NCBI RefSeq assembly: GCF_017980685.1
Contig: NZ_JACXXO010000012.1
Coordinates: forward strand, 62,001-126,000
Origin: Pseudomonas iridis
GTDB lineage: Bacteria; Pseudomonadota; Gammaproteobacteria; Pseudomonadales; Pseudomonadaceae
Length of the DNA stretch: 64,000 nucleotides
Direction: 5' to 3'
The notes under the pieces were generated by a model that was not told the origin of the DNA, ran no database searches, and saw nothing but the letters and a program-made list of their open reading frames with translations. Shown piece after piece: positions 50,945-60,086 of the stretch; positions within the stretch are counted from its first letter, which is position 1, and each line of letters opens with the position of its first letter. The position numbers were made by a program, and so were the translations under genes.

Positions 50945-53356
50945 TTAAGGGGTTCCGCGCGCCGGCAGCAGCTTCAACGTACTGCGCGTATTCGCCGTCA
51001 CCTCTTCCTCGCTGAAATGCGCCTGCACATAAATCCCCTCCACATACGCTTCAGCCTGATCGTCATAGTGACGATCAAACGGCACGCCGCTCTGCCCGAC
51101 CGGGTTGATCGTCAAGCTGTGAGCAGGATCAGCGAAGTCAACCAGGCGCCGCGTAGAAGGCCCGTAAGTCACCGGCCATGGTGCCGGGCCGATCTTCGCC
51201 GAGAGGTTGTTCGGCACTTCATGGCTGCCCGGTGCGGCGAACGGCCCGACGTTGAAGATGCGATCCAGCGGCTTCTGCTGCCCCAGCGGATGCCCGTGGG
51301 TCAGCGTGTGCGCCGTGCCCCATTTCCATCCGGACGCATCGTCACCGAGGGTCAGCTTCAGGTGCTTCATGCTCGCCTGCCATGCCGTGCGCACGACATC
51401 GGCGCGAGTCTCTTTGTTCGGCGTGTTGCGGTTATCCCACCAGACTGAATCAGCACTCGCCGCCAAGCGTGGCAATGCCGAATCAATCACCCGCGTCGAC
51501 AACAGCGTGTCGAAAAAGTCATTGCCCAACTCATCGCGCATCGCGGCATCGGCGAGGTCATAGAGGAACTGGTTGAACACCGTCGCGCTTACCGAATCCA
51601 GTGGATAGTCGCCTGGCCACTGCGCCAGTTGCGAGACCAGTTTCAACTGCGCCGGATCGCTCACCACCTCGCGCAGCACGGGCAGCAGAGGCGCCAGCAA
51701 ACGCGGACCGTAACCGGTGGCGGTGCCCAGTTGCAGTTTCTGGTTGGCTTCGTTGGTCCACTTCACACTCTTGTCGTTGAGCTGTCGATTGAGCTGCTGG
51801 CCACGGTCGGCGAGGTTGTAGTAACCGGGAATCTCCATGCCGCTTGGCGACACGGGCTGGAAGTTGGCCGAAACGATATAGCCGCGTGCCGGGTTTTCTT
51901 CCTGCGGGTTGGCGCTGAACGGGTAGAAACCGTCCTTGTTCGCTTGATCAGTGCTGCCATCAAGGATGAAGCCCGGCTTGACCCCGGCGGGGCGCTTGGG
52001 CAGCAACGCCGAAGCCCACCAGGCGATATCGCCCTTGGCATTGGCGTAAACGAGGTTGAGCCCCGGCGCCTGCACCTTGGCCGCAGCGGCGCGGGCCTTG
52101 GCCAACGTGTCGGCGCGGTTGAGCTGGTAGAAACCGTCGAGGATCGGGTTGGGTGTTTCGAGGAATGCCCACCACATCGCGATCGGCGTTTTGCCGGCGG
52201 CGGACCCGAGCGCGTCGTTGACGATCGGGCCGTGCGGCGACTGGCGCAGGGTGATGGTCACCGGCGCCTGGCCCTTCACGGCGATCTGCTGCTCGCTGCT
52301 GACCATGTCGGTCCACTGGCCGCGATACCAGACCTGATTCGGGTTGTCCGGGTTGACCTTCTCGGCGATCAGGTCCAGATCGTCGTTCTGGAACATGGTC
52401 AGGCTCCAGCCGAAATCCAGGTTGTGCCCCAGGAACGCGAAAGGCACCAGCGCCTGATGATGGCCATAGAGTTCAAACCCCGGTGCCGACAACTGCGCTT
52501 CGTACCACACCGATGGCACCGAGAAACGGATGTGCGGATCGCCGGCCAACAATGGCTTGCCACTCTGGCTGCGGCTGCCGGCGATGACCCAAGCGTTGCT
52601 GCCCTCGAACTGCGGCAGACCGTTGTCGATCAGCGCCTGTTCACTGAGGCGGGCGAGGGCGGTGAGGTCCTGCCAGTCGCCAGCGGCGAGGGCCGGCGCG
52701 TGCCGGGTGTGATCGGTGGCGAGTACGCCTCTGGCCTGCCAGTCGAGATCGAACACATTGAGGTAATCGGCACCGAGCTGATCGCGTACGTAGGTCAGCA
52801 GCGGTTCGGTGCGAAACGCGGCAGCAAAGCTGTAGGCCATGTAGCCGGCGACACTGATGCTGTCTTCGGCGGTGAACGGCCGCTTGGGGATGCCCAGCAC
52901 GTCGAACTCGACAGGCGCGGCGTGCGTGTCCTGATATTGGTTGATGCCGTCCAGATAGGCTTGCAGGCCCTTCCACGCCGGCGACTGCTTGTCGAGGCTG
53001 GCTACATAACTGGCTGCGCGTTCACGAATGCGCAAACTGCGGAACAGTTTGTCGGTGTCGAGGAGTTTTGGCCCGAGCACTTCGGCCAGTTCGCCTCGGG
53101 CGAGACGGCGCATGGCTTCCATCTGGAACAGACGATCCTGCGCGTGCACATAACCGAGGGCGCGATAGAGGTCGGTTTCGTTCTCGGCGCGGATGTGCGG
53201 CACACCGCGCTCGTCGTAGCGCACCGTTACCGAACCTTGCAGGTTGCGCAGTTCAATCTGGCCCTGGCGTGTTGGCTGTTTGCTGTAGATGTACCCGCCT
53301 GCGCCAGCGAGCAGGACAACGATGAGCAAGGCAAGAACGGTGAACACGCGTTTCAT
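50945..53356 (-). CDS. Penicillin-acylase-family N-terminal nucleophile hydrolase (HacB-like AHL acylase)
   Basis: An 803-aa periplasmic Ntn hydrolase made as a precursor. Residues ~1-25 are a signal/anchor (VLALLIVVLLAGAGGYIYS). The autocatalytic cut is predicted between Gly252 and Ser253 in FEGSNAWVIAGS, making Ser253 the nucleophile of a ~550-residue beta chain; GDPHIRFSVPSVWYEAQL follows as in the family. Its position directly after spuH matches HacB (PA0305) of P. aeruginosa, which hydrolyses long-chain acyl-homoserine lactones. Substrates of this enzyme are not proven by sequence. ATG at 53356 begins the signal sequence. Confidence 0.87.
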   Translation of the reverse strand: MKRVFTVLALLIVVLLAGAGGYIYSKQPTRQGQIELRNLQGSVTVRYDERGVPHIRAENETDLYRALGYVHAQDRLFQMEAMRRLARGELAEVLGPKLLDTDKLFRSLRIRERAASYVASLDKQSPAWKGLQAYLDGINQYQDTHAAPVEFDVLGIPKRPFTAEDSISVAGYMAYSFAAAFRTEPLLTYVRDQLGADYLNVFDLDWQARGVLATDHTRHAPALAAGDWQDLTALARLSEQALIDNGLPQFEGSNAWVIAGSRSQSGKPLLAGDPHIRFSVPSVWYEAQLSAPGFELYGHHQALVPFAFLGHNLDFGWSLTMFQNDDLDLIAEKVNPDNPNQVWYRGQWTDMVSSEQQIAVKGQAPVTITLRQSPHGPIVNDALGSAAGKTPIAMWWAFLETPNPILDGFYQLNRADTLAKARAAAAKVQAPGLNLVYANAKGDIAWWASALLPKRPAGVKPGFILDGSTDQANKDGFYPFSANPQEENPARGYIVSANFQPVSPSGMEIPGYYNLADRGQQLNRQLNDKSVKWTNEANQKLQLGTATGYGPRLLAPLLPVLREVVSDPAQLKLVSQLAQWPGDYPLDSVSATVFNQFLYDLADAAMRDELGNDFFDTLLSTRVIDSALPRLAASADSVWWDNRNTPNKETRADVVRTAWQASMKHLKLTLGDDASGWKWGTAHTLTHGHPLGQQKPLDRIFNVGPFAAPGSHEVPNNLSAKIGPAPWPVTYGPSTRRLVDFADPAHSLTINPVGQSGVPFDRHYDDQAEAYVEGIYVQAHFSEEEVTANTRSTLKLLPARGTP

Positions 53357-53458
53357 GGTGACTCCTTGTGCATGCAGAATTGCCGCCCGTCGGGCTGCAA
53401 ACAATTAGCACAGACCTTCTGTGCCGTGCATCGCTGTCCTTGAAAAGTCCGGAATGCC

Positions 53459-54037
53459 TTATTGCGCCTGCACCGGCCAAGGGCAATAGCAGCCGACCGC
53501 CAGCGTGTGCGTGGCATTCACCGGGCGATCATCCGTTAACGCGTTCAGGATCGGTTCGATAAAGCTGTTGCTGGAGTTGCAGGTCAGGCCTTCGCTGTAG
53601 GGCCCGAAGTACGCGAGTTTGCCGCTGCGGTCCCAGATCGCTACAGCGGGACTGGCGGGAATCTGCTCGGCACCGGGCAATACCGCGATGGTTTTCAGGC
53701 TGCTCAAAGTGACGGGCAACTGGCCGTGGCTGCCGGGTCGCTGCACCGCGAAAAACTCGACGCCTCTGGCGCTGAAATGCTCGACCATCTCGGTCAGGTG
53801 CTGCTGATTGCCGACGTTGCAGGGGCAGGCCGGGTCCCAGAAATGCACCAGGCGAATCTTGCCAGGTCCGGCGAGATTATCCGGCAGGCGTAGCGGGTCG
53901 CCGGAAAAAACCGCCGTGTGCTCGCTGAACGCGCGCAAGTACCGGCCCTGAAACCAGTCGTACGCCGTCCACAACACGCCGGCACACACAAGCGCGAGCA
54001 GGCTGGCAAACAGTGTGGTGCGGTAGGACGAACGCAT
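53459..54037 (-). CDS. Thioredoxin-like membrane-anchored protein (DUF6436)
   Basis: A 192-aa protein with an N-terminal hydrophobic segment (residues ~8-26, TLFASLLALVCAGVLWTAY). Residues ~60-150 look like a thioredoxin fold: LVHFWDPACPCNVGNQQHLTEMV has a CPCN motif in the position of the CxxC active site, and IPASPAVAIWDRSG gives the cis-proline region. A second cysteine pair (VGCYCPW) is near the C terminus. It is probably a periplasmic, membrane-tethered thiol protein of unknown partner. It lies 102 bp upstream of the acylase gene, same strand, and its ribosome-binding site is AAGGAT. Confidence 0.75.
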   Translation of the reverse strand: MRSSYRTTLFASLLALVCAGVLWTAYDWFQGRYLRAFSEHTAVFSGDPLRLPDNLAGPGKIRLVHFWDPACPCNVGNQQHLTEMVEHFSARGVEFFAVQRPGSHGQLPVTLSSLKTIAVLPGAEQIPASPAVAIWDRSGKLAYFGPYSEGLTCNSSNSFIEPILNALTDDRPVNATHTLAVGCYCPWPVQAQ

Positions 54038-54136
54038 GTATTTCGATCCTTGAGGGGCGGCTAGCTTGCCATGCTTGCCGCGACAGATGAATATCGCAAG
54101 CCGATAAAGTCTGTTCACCGCTCTGGAATTTGCCTC

Positions 54137-55084
54137 ATGCCCGCTACTTTCGACCCCGATCAATTACGCGCCAGCCTCAAGCCTTTGGCTGAGTGGCAGC
54201 CGTTGTCGGACGAAGCCAAGGCCTATCAATGCTTCTACAAAACCGATTTTCCCGAGCGTGATGTCTGGCGCGGCATGGGTCGTTTCGCCGTTGATGGCTA
54301 CGAACTGGTCAGCCATTGCTGGTGGCCGGAGAAGGTCAAGGGCACGCTGTTTCTATTGCACGGTTTCTACGACCACACCGGGCTGTATCGGCATGTGATC
54401 GAGTGGGCGCTGGATCAGGATTTTGCGGTAATCGCCTGCGACTTGCCCGGGCATGGTCTGTCGAGCGGCACGCGGGCGAGCATCCGCGACTTCTCTGAAT
54501 ATCAGGACGCGCTGCAAGCCTTGTTCGTCGAAGCCAATTCGATTGCCCTGCCGCAACCCTGGCACCTGTGCGGACAAAGCACTGGCGGCGCCATCGTCGT
54601 CGACCATGTGCTCAATCATGGCGAGAACAGTCCGGCGCAGGGTCAGGTGATTTTGCTGTCGCCACTGGTACGACCGCGGGCGTGGGGCTGGTCGCAGCTG
54701 AGTTATTACCTGCTGCGGCCTTTCGTAAGGGGCATCGCGCGGCGCTTCAGCGAGAACTCCAACGACCCGGATTTCCTGCCGTTTCTACTGGCCGATCCGT
54801 TGCAGCCCAAGCGCTTGCCGACGGCATGGGTCGGGGCCTTGTCACGCTGGATCAACCGGGTGGAATTCGCCAGAAAAAGTCCGCGACGGCCGCTGATCAT
54901 TCAGGGGCAGGCGGACATGACCGTGGACTGGCAGCACAATCTGCAGGTGTTGAAGTTGAAGTTCGATCGACCGCAGATCTTGCTGCTACCCGAGGCGCGG
55001 CATCATCTGGCGAATGAGGCGGCTGATATGCGTGAGGAATATTTCGAGTTTCTGAGCAAGCGGATCAGGGGCCGGAATCTCTAG
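54137..55084 (+). CDS. Alpha/beta hydrolase (serine aminopeptidase S33 / monoglyceride-lipase-like)
   Basis: A 315-aa cytoplasmic hydrolase. The oxyanion-hole strand FLLHGFYDHTGLYRHVIEW, the nucleophile elbow CGQSTGG (Ser at about residue 155), LIIQGQADMTVDWQ (acid) and PEARHHLANE (His) give a complete triad. DLPGHGLSSGTRASIRDF resembles bacterial monoglyceride lipases and lysophospholipases. Start at 54137 is the ATG that gives normal family length. Divergent from the DUF6436 gene with a 99-bp gap. Actual substrate unknown. Confidence 0.85.
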   Translation: MPATFDPDQLRASLKPLAEWQPLSDEAKAYQCFYKTDFPERDVWRGMGRFAVDGYELVSHCWWPEKVKGTLFLLHGFYDHTGLYRHVIEWALDQDFAVIACDLPGHGLSSGTRASIRDFSEYQDALQALFVEANSIALPQPWHLCGQSTGGAIVVDHVLNHGENSPAQGQVILLSPLVRPRAWGWSQLSYYLLRPFVRGIARRFSENSNDPDFLPFLLADPLQPKRLPTAWVGALSRWINRVEFARKSPRRPLIIQGQADMTVDWQHNLQVLKLKFDRPQILLLPEARHHLANEAADMREEYFEFLSKRIRGRNL

Positions 55085-55099
55085 CGGATTTACTGACCT

Positions 55100-55191
55100 C
55101 ATCGCTGGCAAGCCAGCTCCCACAGGGTTTTGAGTCGACCACGGATTTGTGAACGCCCGAAAAACCTGTGGGAGCTGGCTTGCCAGCGATG
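55100..55191. repeat. REP-type inverted repeat, family C
   Basis: Arms CATCGCTGGCAAGCCAGCTC / GAGCTGGCTTGCCAGCGATG between two convergent genes. Confidence 0.9.
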
Positions 55192-55213
55192 GCGGCCGGT
55201 CAGGCGACGAAGA

Positions 55214-55945
55214 TCATTGGCCCACCGCCAACCCAGCCCTGATCGCCGCCAGCGCGGCCTGGTAATACGCCTTGCCCTCGGTGGACTCGGCGAACGTCGC
55301 AAACTCTTCCAGCTCGTTATCCGACAGATCGCGATAAACGTAGAGCAGCGTGTTGTTCATGTCCGCGCCGATCTGATCCATCAAGCGCTGACGCTGACCG
55401 TTCAACATGCCTTGCGCCTGACCGCCACCGAGCAGGCCCGGAATCATCGAACTCAAACTGTCCGCCGCGACCCCGGCAATCGCCAGGCTCACCTCGGCGC
55501 CAGCCTCCCGCGCAGGCAGCGCCTGGGCGAGATGGCCGATGATCAAAAGTCGGCTGTCGCTGGCCGGCATTTTCGGCAGGCCCTTGGCGTTCTTGGCCAG
55601 TTGATCCCGGCGGGTCGCGAGCAATTCGGCGGCAACGATTTTCTTGCCCAGCGGCGACTGGAAAAAAGACAGCGCAGGTTTCGGATCGGCGAGGTTCTGC
55701 CGTAGCTGTGCCTCGGCGCGTTGATCCATGGCCTGCGGGGCGAAGCGCTGGTTGCTGTTGTTCACCAGCGCTTGAAACACGGCGGGCGGCAGACTGTTTT
55801 GATAGCGCTGCTGCGCGGCACTCAGGGCGTCATTGAAATGCGCACGTTGTTCTGGCCAGCCGGCGACCTTGTACAGCTGATCGTGGCCGTCCGCCCAAGC
55901 GGGCAAAACACAGAACATCAACAGTGAAAAAAGCAAACGGCGCAT
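55214..55945 (-). CDS. DUF2059 exported protein
   Basis: A 243-aa protein with a short cleavable signal peptide (MRRLLFSLLMFCVLPAWA followed by DGHDQL). Residues ~150-225 contain the DUF2059 pattern (MLNGQRQRLMDQIGADMNNTLLYVYRDLSDNELEEFATFAESTEGKAYYQAA). It is all-helical and probably periplasmic, of unknown function. ATG at 55945 gives the signal peptide; the longer upstream frame runs through the promoter region of the next gene. Confidence 0.8.
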   Translation of the reverse strand: MRRLLFSLLMFCVLPAWADGHDQLYKVAGWPEQRAHFNDALSAAQQRYQNSLPPAVFQALVNNSNQRFAPQAMDQRAEAQLRQNLADPKPALSFFQSPLGKKIVAAELLATRRDQLAKNAKGLPKMPASDSRLLIIGHLAQALPAREAGAEVSLAIAGVAADSLSSMIPGLLGGGQAQGMLNGQRQRLMDQIGADMNNTLLYVYRDLSDNELEEFATFAESTEGKAYYQAALAAIRAGLAVGQ

Positions 55946-56062
55946 AGGGACTCCTGTCAGCAGCGGACTATTCTCCGTGCGGTGCCGTGACTTGTCGAGA
56001 ATTCGTAACAAGCCGCCGCGTGGCTCTGTCGGATTTCTTGCCGCCGACATACTATGCGCGCC

Positions 56063-56686
56063 ATGCAAATATCCTCTGAACACCCGCTGCTGTTGCGCAT
56101 TGTCGACGACCTGGCCGAACACGGCTGGTCGCAGCAGAACATTTTCCTGCCCGCCGGTTTGACCGGCGAGCTGGCGGCCGAATGCCGCAGACGTGAAGCC
56201 GAGGGTGAGCTGGCGCCGGCGGCGGTCGGTCGTGGGCCGTTTTCAGAGATTCGCGAGGGCATCCGCGGCGACCATATCCAATGGATCGATCCGGGGCAGG
56301 CTGAGGCCAGTGACCGTTATCTGAACCTGATGGACAGCCTGCGCGAGGCGCTCAACCGTGGCTTGTTCATGGGGCTTGAAGACTTCGAGTGCCATTTCGC
56401 CCTGTATCCTCCGGGCGCGTTTTATCGCAGGCACGTCGACCGTTTTCGCGACGATGACCGGCGCATGGTCTCGGTGGTGGTTTACCTCAATGATGCCTGG
56501 CTGCCGGAGGATGGCGGTCAGCTGCGCATGTATCTGAGCGATGATCGCGTTCATGATGTGCAACCTACCGGTGGTTGTCTGGTGGTTTTCCTCTCCGGCG
56601 AAGTACCGCATGAGGTACTGCCGGCCCACCGCGAGCGCCTGTCGCTGACGGGCTGGTTCCGTCGTCGTGGCAACGAGCCTTTCTGA
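56063..56686 (+). CDS. 2OG-Fe(II) oxygenase (prolyl-4-hydroxylase-like)
   Basis: A 207-aa iron/2-oxoglutarate dioxygenase. The HxD...H triad is His124-Val-Asp126 in RRHVDRF and His183 in VPHEVLPA. Arg192 in RLSLTGWF would bind 2-oxoglutarate, so the active site is complete. EDGGQLRMYL is the typical jelly-roll strand. Bacterial relatives (PHD type) hydroxylate a prolyl in elongation factor Tu. An ATG 9 bp upstream is also possible; neither has a clear ribosome-binding site, and a TACTAT -10-like word overlaps the upstream one. The DUF523 pseudogene starts 1 bp after its stop. Confidence 0.87.
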   Translation: MQISSEHPLLLRIVDDLAEHGWSQQNIFLPAGLTGELAAECRRREAEGELAPAAVGRGPFSEIREGIRGDHIQWIDPGQAEASDRYLNLMDSLREALNRGLFMGLEDFECHFALYPPGAFYRRHVDRFRDDDRRMVSVVVYLNDAWLPEDGGQLRMYLSDDRVHDVQPTGGCLVVFLSGEVPHEVLPAHRERLSLTGWFRRRGNEPF

Positions 56687-56687
56687 C

Positions 56688-57173
56688 ATGCAAAAGATTC
56701 TGGTCAGCCGCTGCCTGTTAGGCCACCGCGTGCGTTACGACGGCGGGGCCAGCGGGCCGTTTGATGTGCTGGAGCAGTGGATAGCCGAAGGACGGGTGGT
56801 GCCGTTGTGCCCTGAAGTGGCCGGTGGCTTGCCGACGCCGCGGGCAGCGGCGGAGATTCCGGGCGGGCAGGGGGGTGAAGTGCTCGATGGTGTTGCTGCG
56901 GTGATGACCACTGAAGGCGAGGATGTCAGTGCGCAGTTTCTGGAGGGTGCGCGGCAGGCGCTGGAACTGGTGCAAAAGCACGGTATACGGGTGGCGGTGC
57001 TCTAGGCCAACAGTCCGTCGTGCGGGAATCTGCTGACGTATGACGGGACGTTCAGTGGGGTGAAGATCAGTGGTGAGGGGGTTACTGCTGCGCTGCTGAA
57101 ACGTCATGGTGTGCAGGTTTTCAGTGAGCTTGAATTGCCGCGAGCAGCGCTGGCCTTAAAGATTTTGGGCTGA
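56688..57173 (+). pseudogene. DUF523 family gene broken by an in-frame amber codon
   Basis: A 161-codon frame with the DUF523 (YbbK-like) pattern: MQKILVSRCLLGHRVRYDGG, VPLCPEVAGGLPTPR, then codons reading ANSPSCGN and later TAALLKRHGVQVFSELEL, ending at a normal TGA. Codon 106 is TAG (57003-57005), exactly before the conserved xANSPSCG motif where family members have Lys or Gln, so one base change (AAG or CAG to TAG) explains it. The predicted 105-residue product lacks the conserved SPSCG cysteine. The downstream half still has good codon use, so the change is recent or a sequencing error. Confidence 0.85.
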
Positions 57174-57186
57174 TCCGCAATGGCTG

Positions 57187-57393
57187 CCCTCACCCCAGCC
57201 CTCTCCCCGAGGGAGAGGGGGCCGACCGAGGTGTCTGGAGCTTTACATCGACCTGAAAGACCAGGTTGATTATGAATTCGACAAAGCAGTGATCAGTCGA
57301 TCATGGATTCGATAACGCCATCCCAGATCGGCGTATCTCTGAAATATCCCCCAATCAGTTCCCTCTCCCTTGGGAGAGGGCTAGGGTGAGGGG
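57187..57393. repeat. MITE-like repeat, complete copy
   Basis: About 207 bp bounded by CCCTCACCCCAGCCCTCTCC and GGGAGAGGGCTAGGGTGAGG, which are inverted relative to each other; each end is itself a hairpin (CTCTCCC/GGGAGAG). The inner part holds TTACATCGACCTGAAAGACC and TATCCCCCAATCAG, shared with the truncated copy at 50819-50941. It has no ORF, so it would need transposase in trans if mobile. Its right end is 14 bp from the stop codon of the minus-strand binding-protein gene. Confidence 0.75.
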
Positions 57394-57406
57394 CTCTTTC
57401 GGGGGC

Positions 57407-57970
57407 TTACGGTTTCAACCACTTCTCGGACAACGCCGCCAATCGCCCATCCGCCTTAATCCGCTGCAACGCACTCTCAAGGCTGGCGCGAAATGCCGGA
57501 TTACCCTTCTGAAACGGTATCGCCAATTCCACCGGCGCACTCTCTGCCGGCTTCGTTTCGGTCAGCGCCTGCACCAGCACCATGGGGCGCGGCTGCTCAT
57601 CCTTCTTCGCCAGTAATTGTGAATCGATCTGGCTGTACGGCTCGCTGAAGTCGAAACGATCCTTTAGTTCGGGTGTCAGTGCTATGTGGTTGAGCGCGAC
57701 GTCGTACTTGCCGCTCTCAACGCCCTGGAGCAGATCGCCGGCGTCGGTAACGATGAAGTCGGCGCGTACATCCAGCTCCTTGGCCAGCAATTGCCCAAGC
57801 TCGACCTCGAACCCCGTGAGCGTGTCGCCTTCCTTGAAATTGAAGGGCGGTGTATTAGCCTCCAGGGCTATGCGCAACTCGCCACGGTCGTTGACGTCAT
57901 CAATCAGCTCGGCATGAGCCAGCGGGCTCAGAAGGGGTATCAGGCAGATCAGGCCAGGCAAAAGGCGCAT
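57407..57970 (-). CDS. Short periplasmic solute-binding protein (SBP family 3)
   Basis: A 187-aa exported protein. Signal peptide ~1-22 (LIPLLSPLAHA followed by ELIDDVNDRGELRIALEANTPPFNF). LRIALEANTPPFNFKEGDTLTGFEVELGQLLAKELDV is the standard lobe-I start of amino-acid-type binding proteins, and DLLQGVESGKYDVALNHIALTPELKDRFDFSEPY follows. However, family members are ~230-260 residues; here the second lobe is cut to a short segment before the final helices (ALQRIKADGRLAALSEKWL). Either a natural short relative or an internally deleted gene. ATG at 57970 is set by AAAGGAG five bases upstream. No transporter genes adjoin it. Confidence 0.75.
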   Translation of the reverse strand: MRLLPGLICLIPLLSPLAHAELIDDVNDRGELRIALEANTPPFNFKEGDTLTGFEVELGQLLAKELDVRADFIVTDAGDLLQGVESGKYDVALNHIALTPELKDRFDFSEPYSQIDSQLLAKKDEQPRPMVLVQALTETKPAESAPVELAIPFQKGNPAFRASLESALQRIKADGRLAALSEKWLKP

Positions 57971-58105
57971 GGTCACTCCTTTGAAATCATTATCGCGATG
58001 CTCTGATTCAGGCTCGCTTTGCTATGGTTGTCGAGTGCCTTCGACAACGAATGGTCATGAAGTTGTCATGACCGTGCGGATTTTACGGAAAAACTGGAGA
58101 AGAAA

Positions 58106-58531
58106 ATGAAAAGCTTTATGTCACGTGCTGCGTTGGCGGGTTTGCTGATGGGTGTTTCGGTATTGGCCAGTGCGGCGACGCCGGCGCCGAAAGATGCTGA
58201 AGTGTTCATCGTTTCTCCCGAGGACGGTGCGACGGTTTCCCAGGAATTCAAGGTCAAGTTCGGCGTCAAGAACATCGCGCTGGCGCCCGCGGGTGACGTC
58301 ACCAAGAACACCGGCCACCATCATCTGCTGATTGACGTCGACGACCTGCCGGCTGAAGGCGCACCTATCCCGACTGATGCCCACCACATGCATTTCGGCA
58401 AGGCGCAGACCGAAGCCACCATCAAACTGGCCCCCGGCAAGCACACCTTGCAGCTGATTCTTGGCGACAGCGGCCATATGCCGTTTGACCCGACGATCGT
58501 TTCCGAAAAAATCACCGTCAACGTGAAATAA
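58106..58531 (+). CDS. DUF4399 exported protein
   Basis: A 141-aa protein with a signal peptide (residues ~1-23, GVSVLASA followed by ATPAPKD). The mature domain has the DUF4399 pattern EVFIVSPEDGATVSQEFKVKFGVKNI, a histidine-rich loop NTGHHHLLIDVDDLP, AHHMHFGKAQTEATIKLAPG and HTLQLILGDSGHMPF. The clustered His suggests metal (for example copper) binding in an Ig-like beta sandwich; this is inference. An AGAAGA site precedes the ATG. Single-gene transcript with a terminator. Confidence 0.85.
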   Translation: MKSFMSRAALAGLLMGVSVLASAATPAPKDAEVFIVSPEDGATVSQEFKVKFGVKNIALAPAGDVTKNTGHHHLLIDVDDLPAEGAPIPTDAHHMHFGKAQTEATIKLAPGKHTLQLILGDSGHMPFDPTIVSEKITVNVK

Positions 58532-58561
58532 AAAAGGGAGCCCTGCGGGGCTCCCTTTTTT
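58531..58561. terminator. Terminator of the DUF4399 gene
   Basis: Perfect GGGAGCCC / GGGCTCCC stem with four-base loop, A-run before and T-run after. Confidence 0.95.
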
Positions 58562-58564
58562 ATT

Positions 58565-58649
58565 CAGCTTCGAGTTGCTGGCTACAAGCTGCAAGTAAAG
58601 GCAAGAGCGCTTTTCACCTGCCGCTTGAAGCTAGTTGCTTGCCGCTGCT
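58565..58649. repeat. REP-like repeat, family D
   Basis: CAGCTTCGAGTTGCTGGCTA / GCTTGAAGCTAGTTGCTTGC-type imperfect palindrome between the DUF4399 gene and convergent serA; related to 38750-38830. Confidence 0.7.
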
Positions 58650-58652
58650 TCT

Positions 58653-59882
<1,230 letters not shown>

Positions 59883-59998
59883 CTGCGTAAACCTGTATCC
59901 CGGAGAAAAATGGCAGGAAATGGTCAACAGAGGCTGACCGCGACGGCAGGAAAGCCGTCACCGCAGAAAGGCCGTTGGGCACTGGCCTGCGGGGTCGG

Positions 59999-60010
59999 TA
60001 TGCTAGCATA
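59999..60010. promoter_or_regulatory. 12-bp palindrome in the serA / D2HGDH divergent promoter
   Basis: TATGCTAGCATA is a perfect palindrome 117 bp before serA and 77 bp before the dehydrogenase gene. It could be a shared operator or overlapping -10 elements for the two strands. Confidence 0.45.
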
Positions 60011-60086
60011 GCCGCCCCGCTAAACACTCATTCCTGCGACGTGAAGCGTTCTCAGGATGACCATGAATTGTTCGAGAGTTCTGTCG

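Noticed and set aside
51629..53443. 604-codon plus-strand ORF opposite the acylase gene
   Set aside because: Antisense shadow of a gene with signal peptide, processing site and full family similarity.
57003..57005. TAG in the DUF523 gene as a recoded pyrrolysine codon
   Set aside because: Pyrrolysine systems are not expected in Pseudomonas, and the family has Lys or Gln at this position, so a simple nonsense change is the better explanation.
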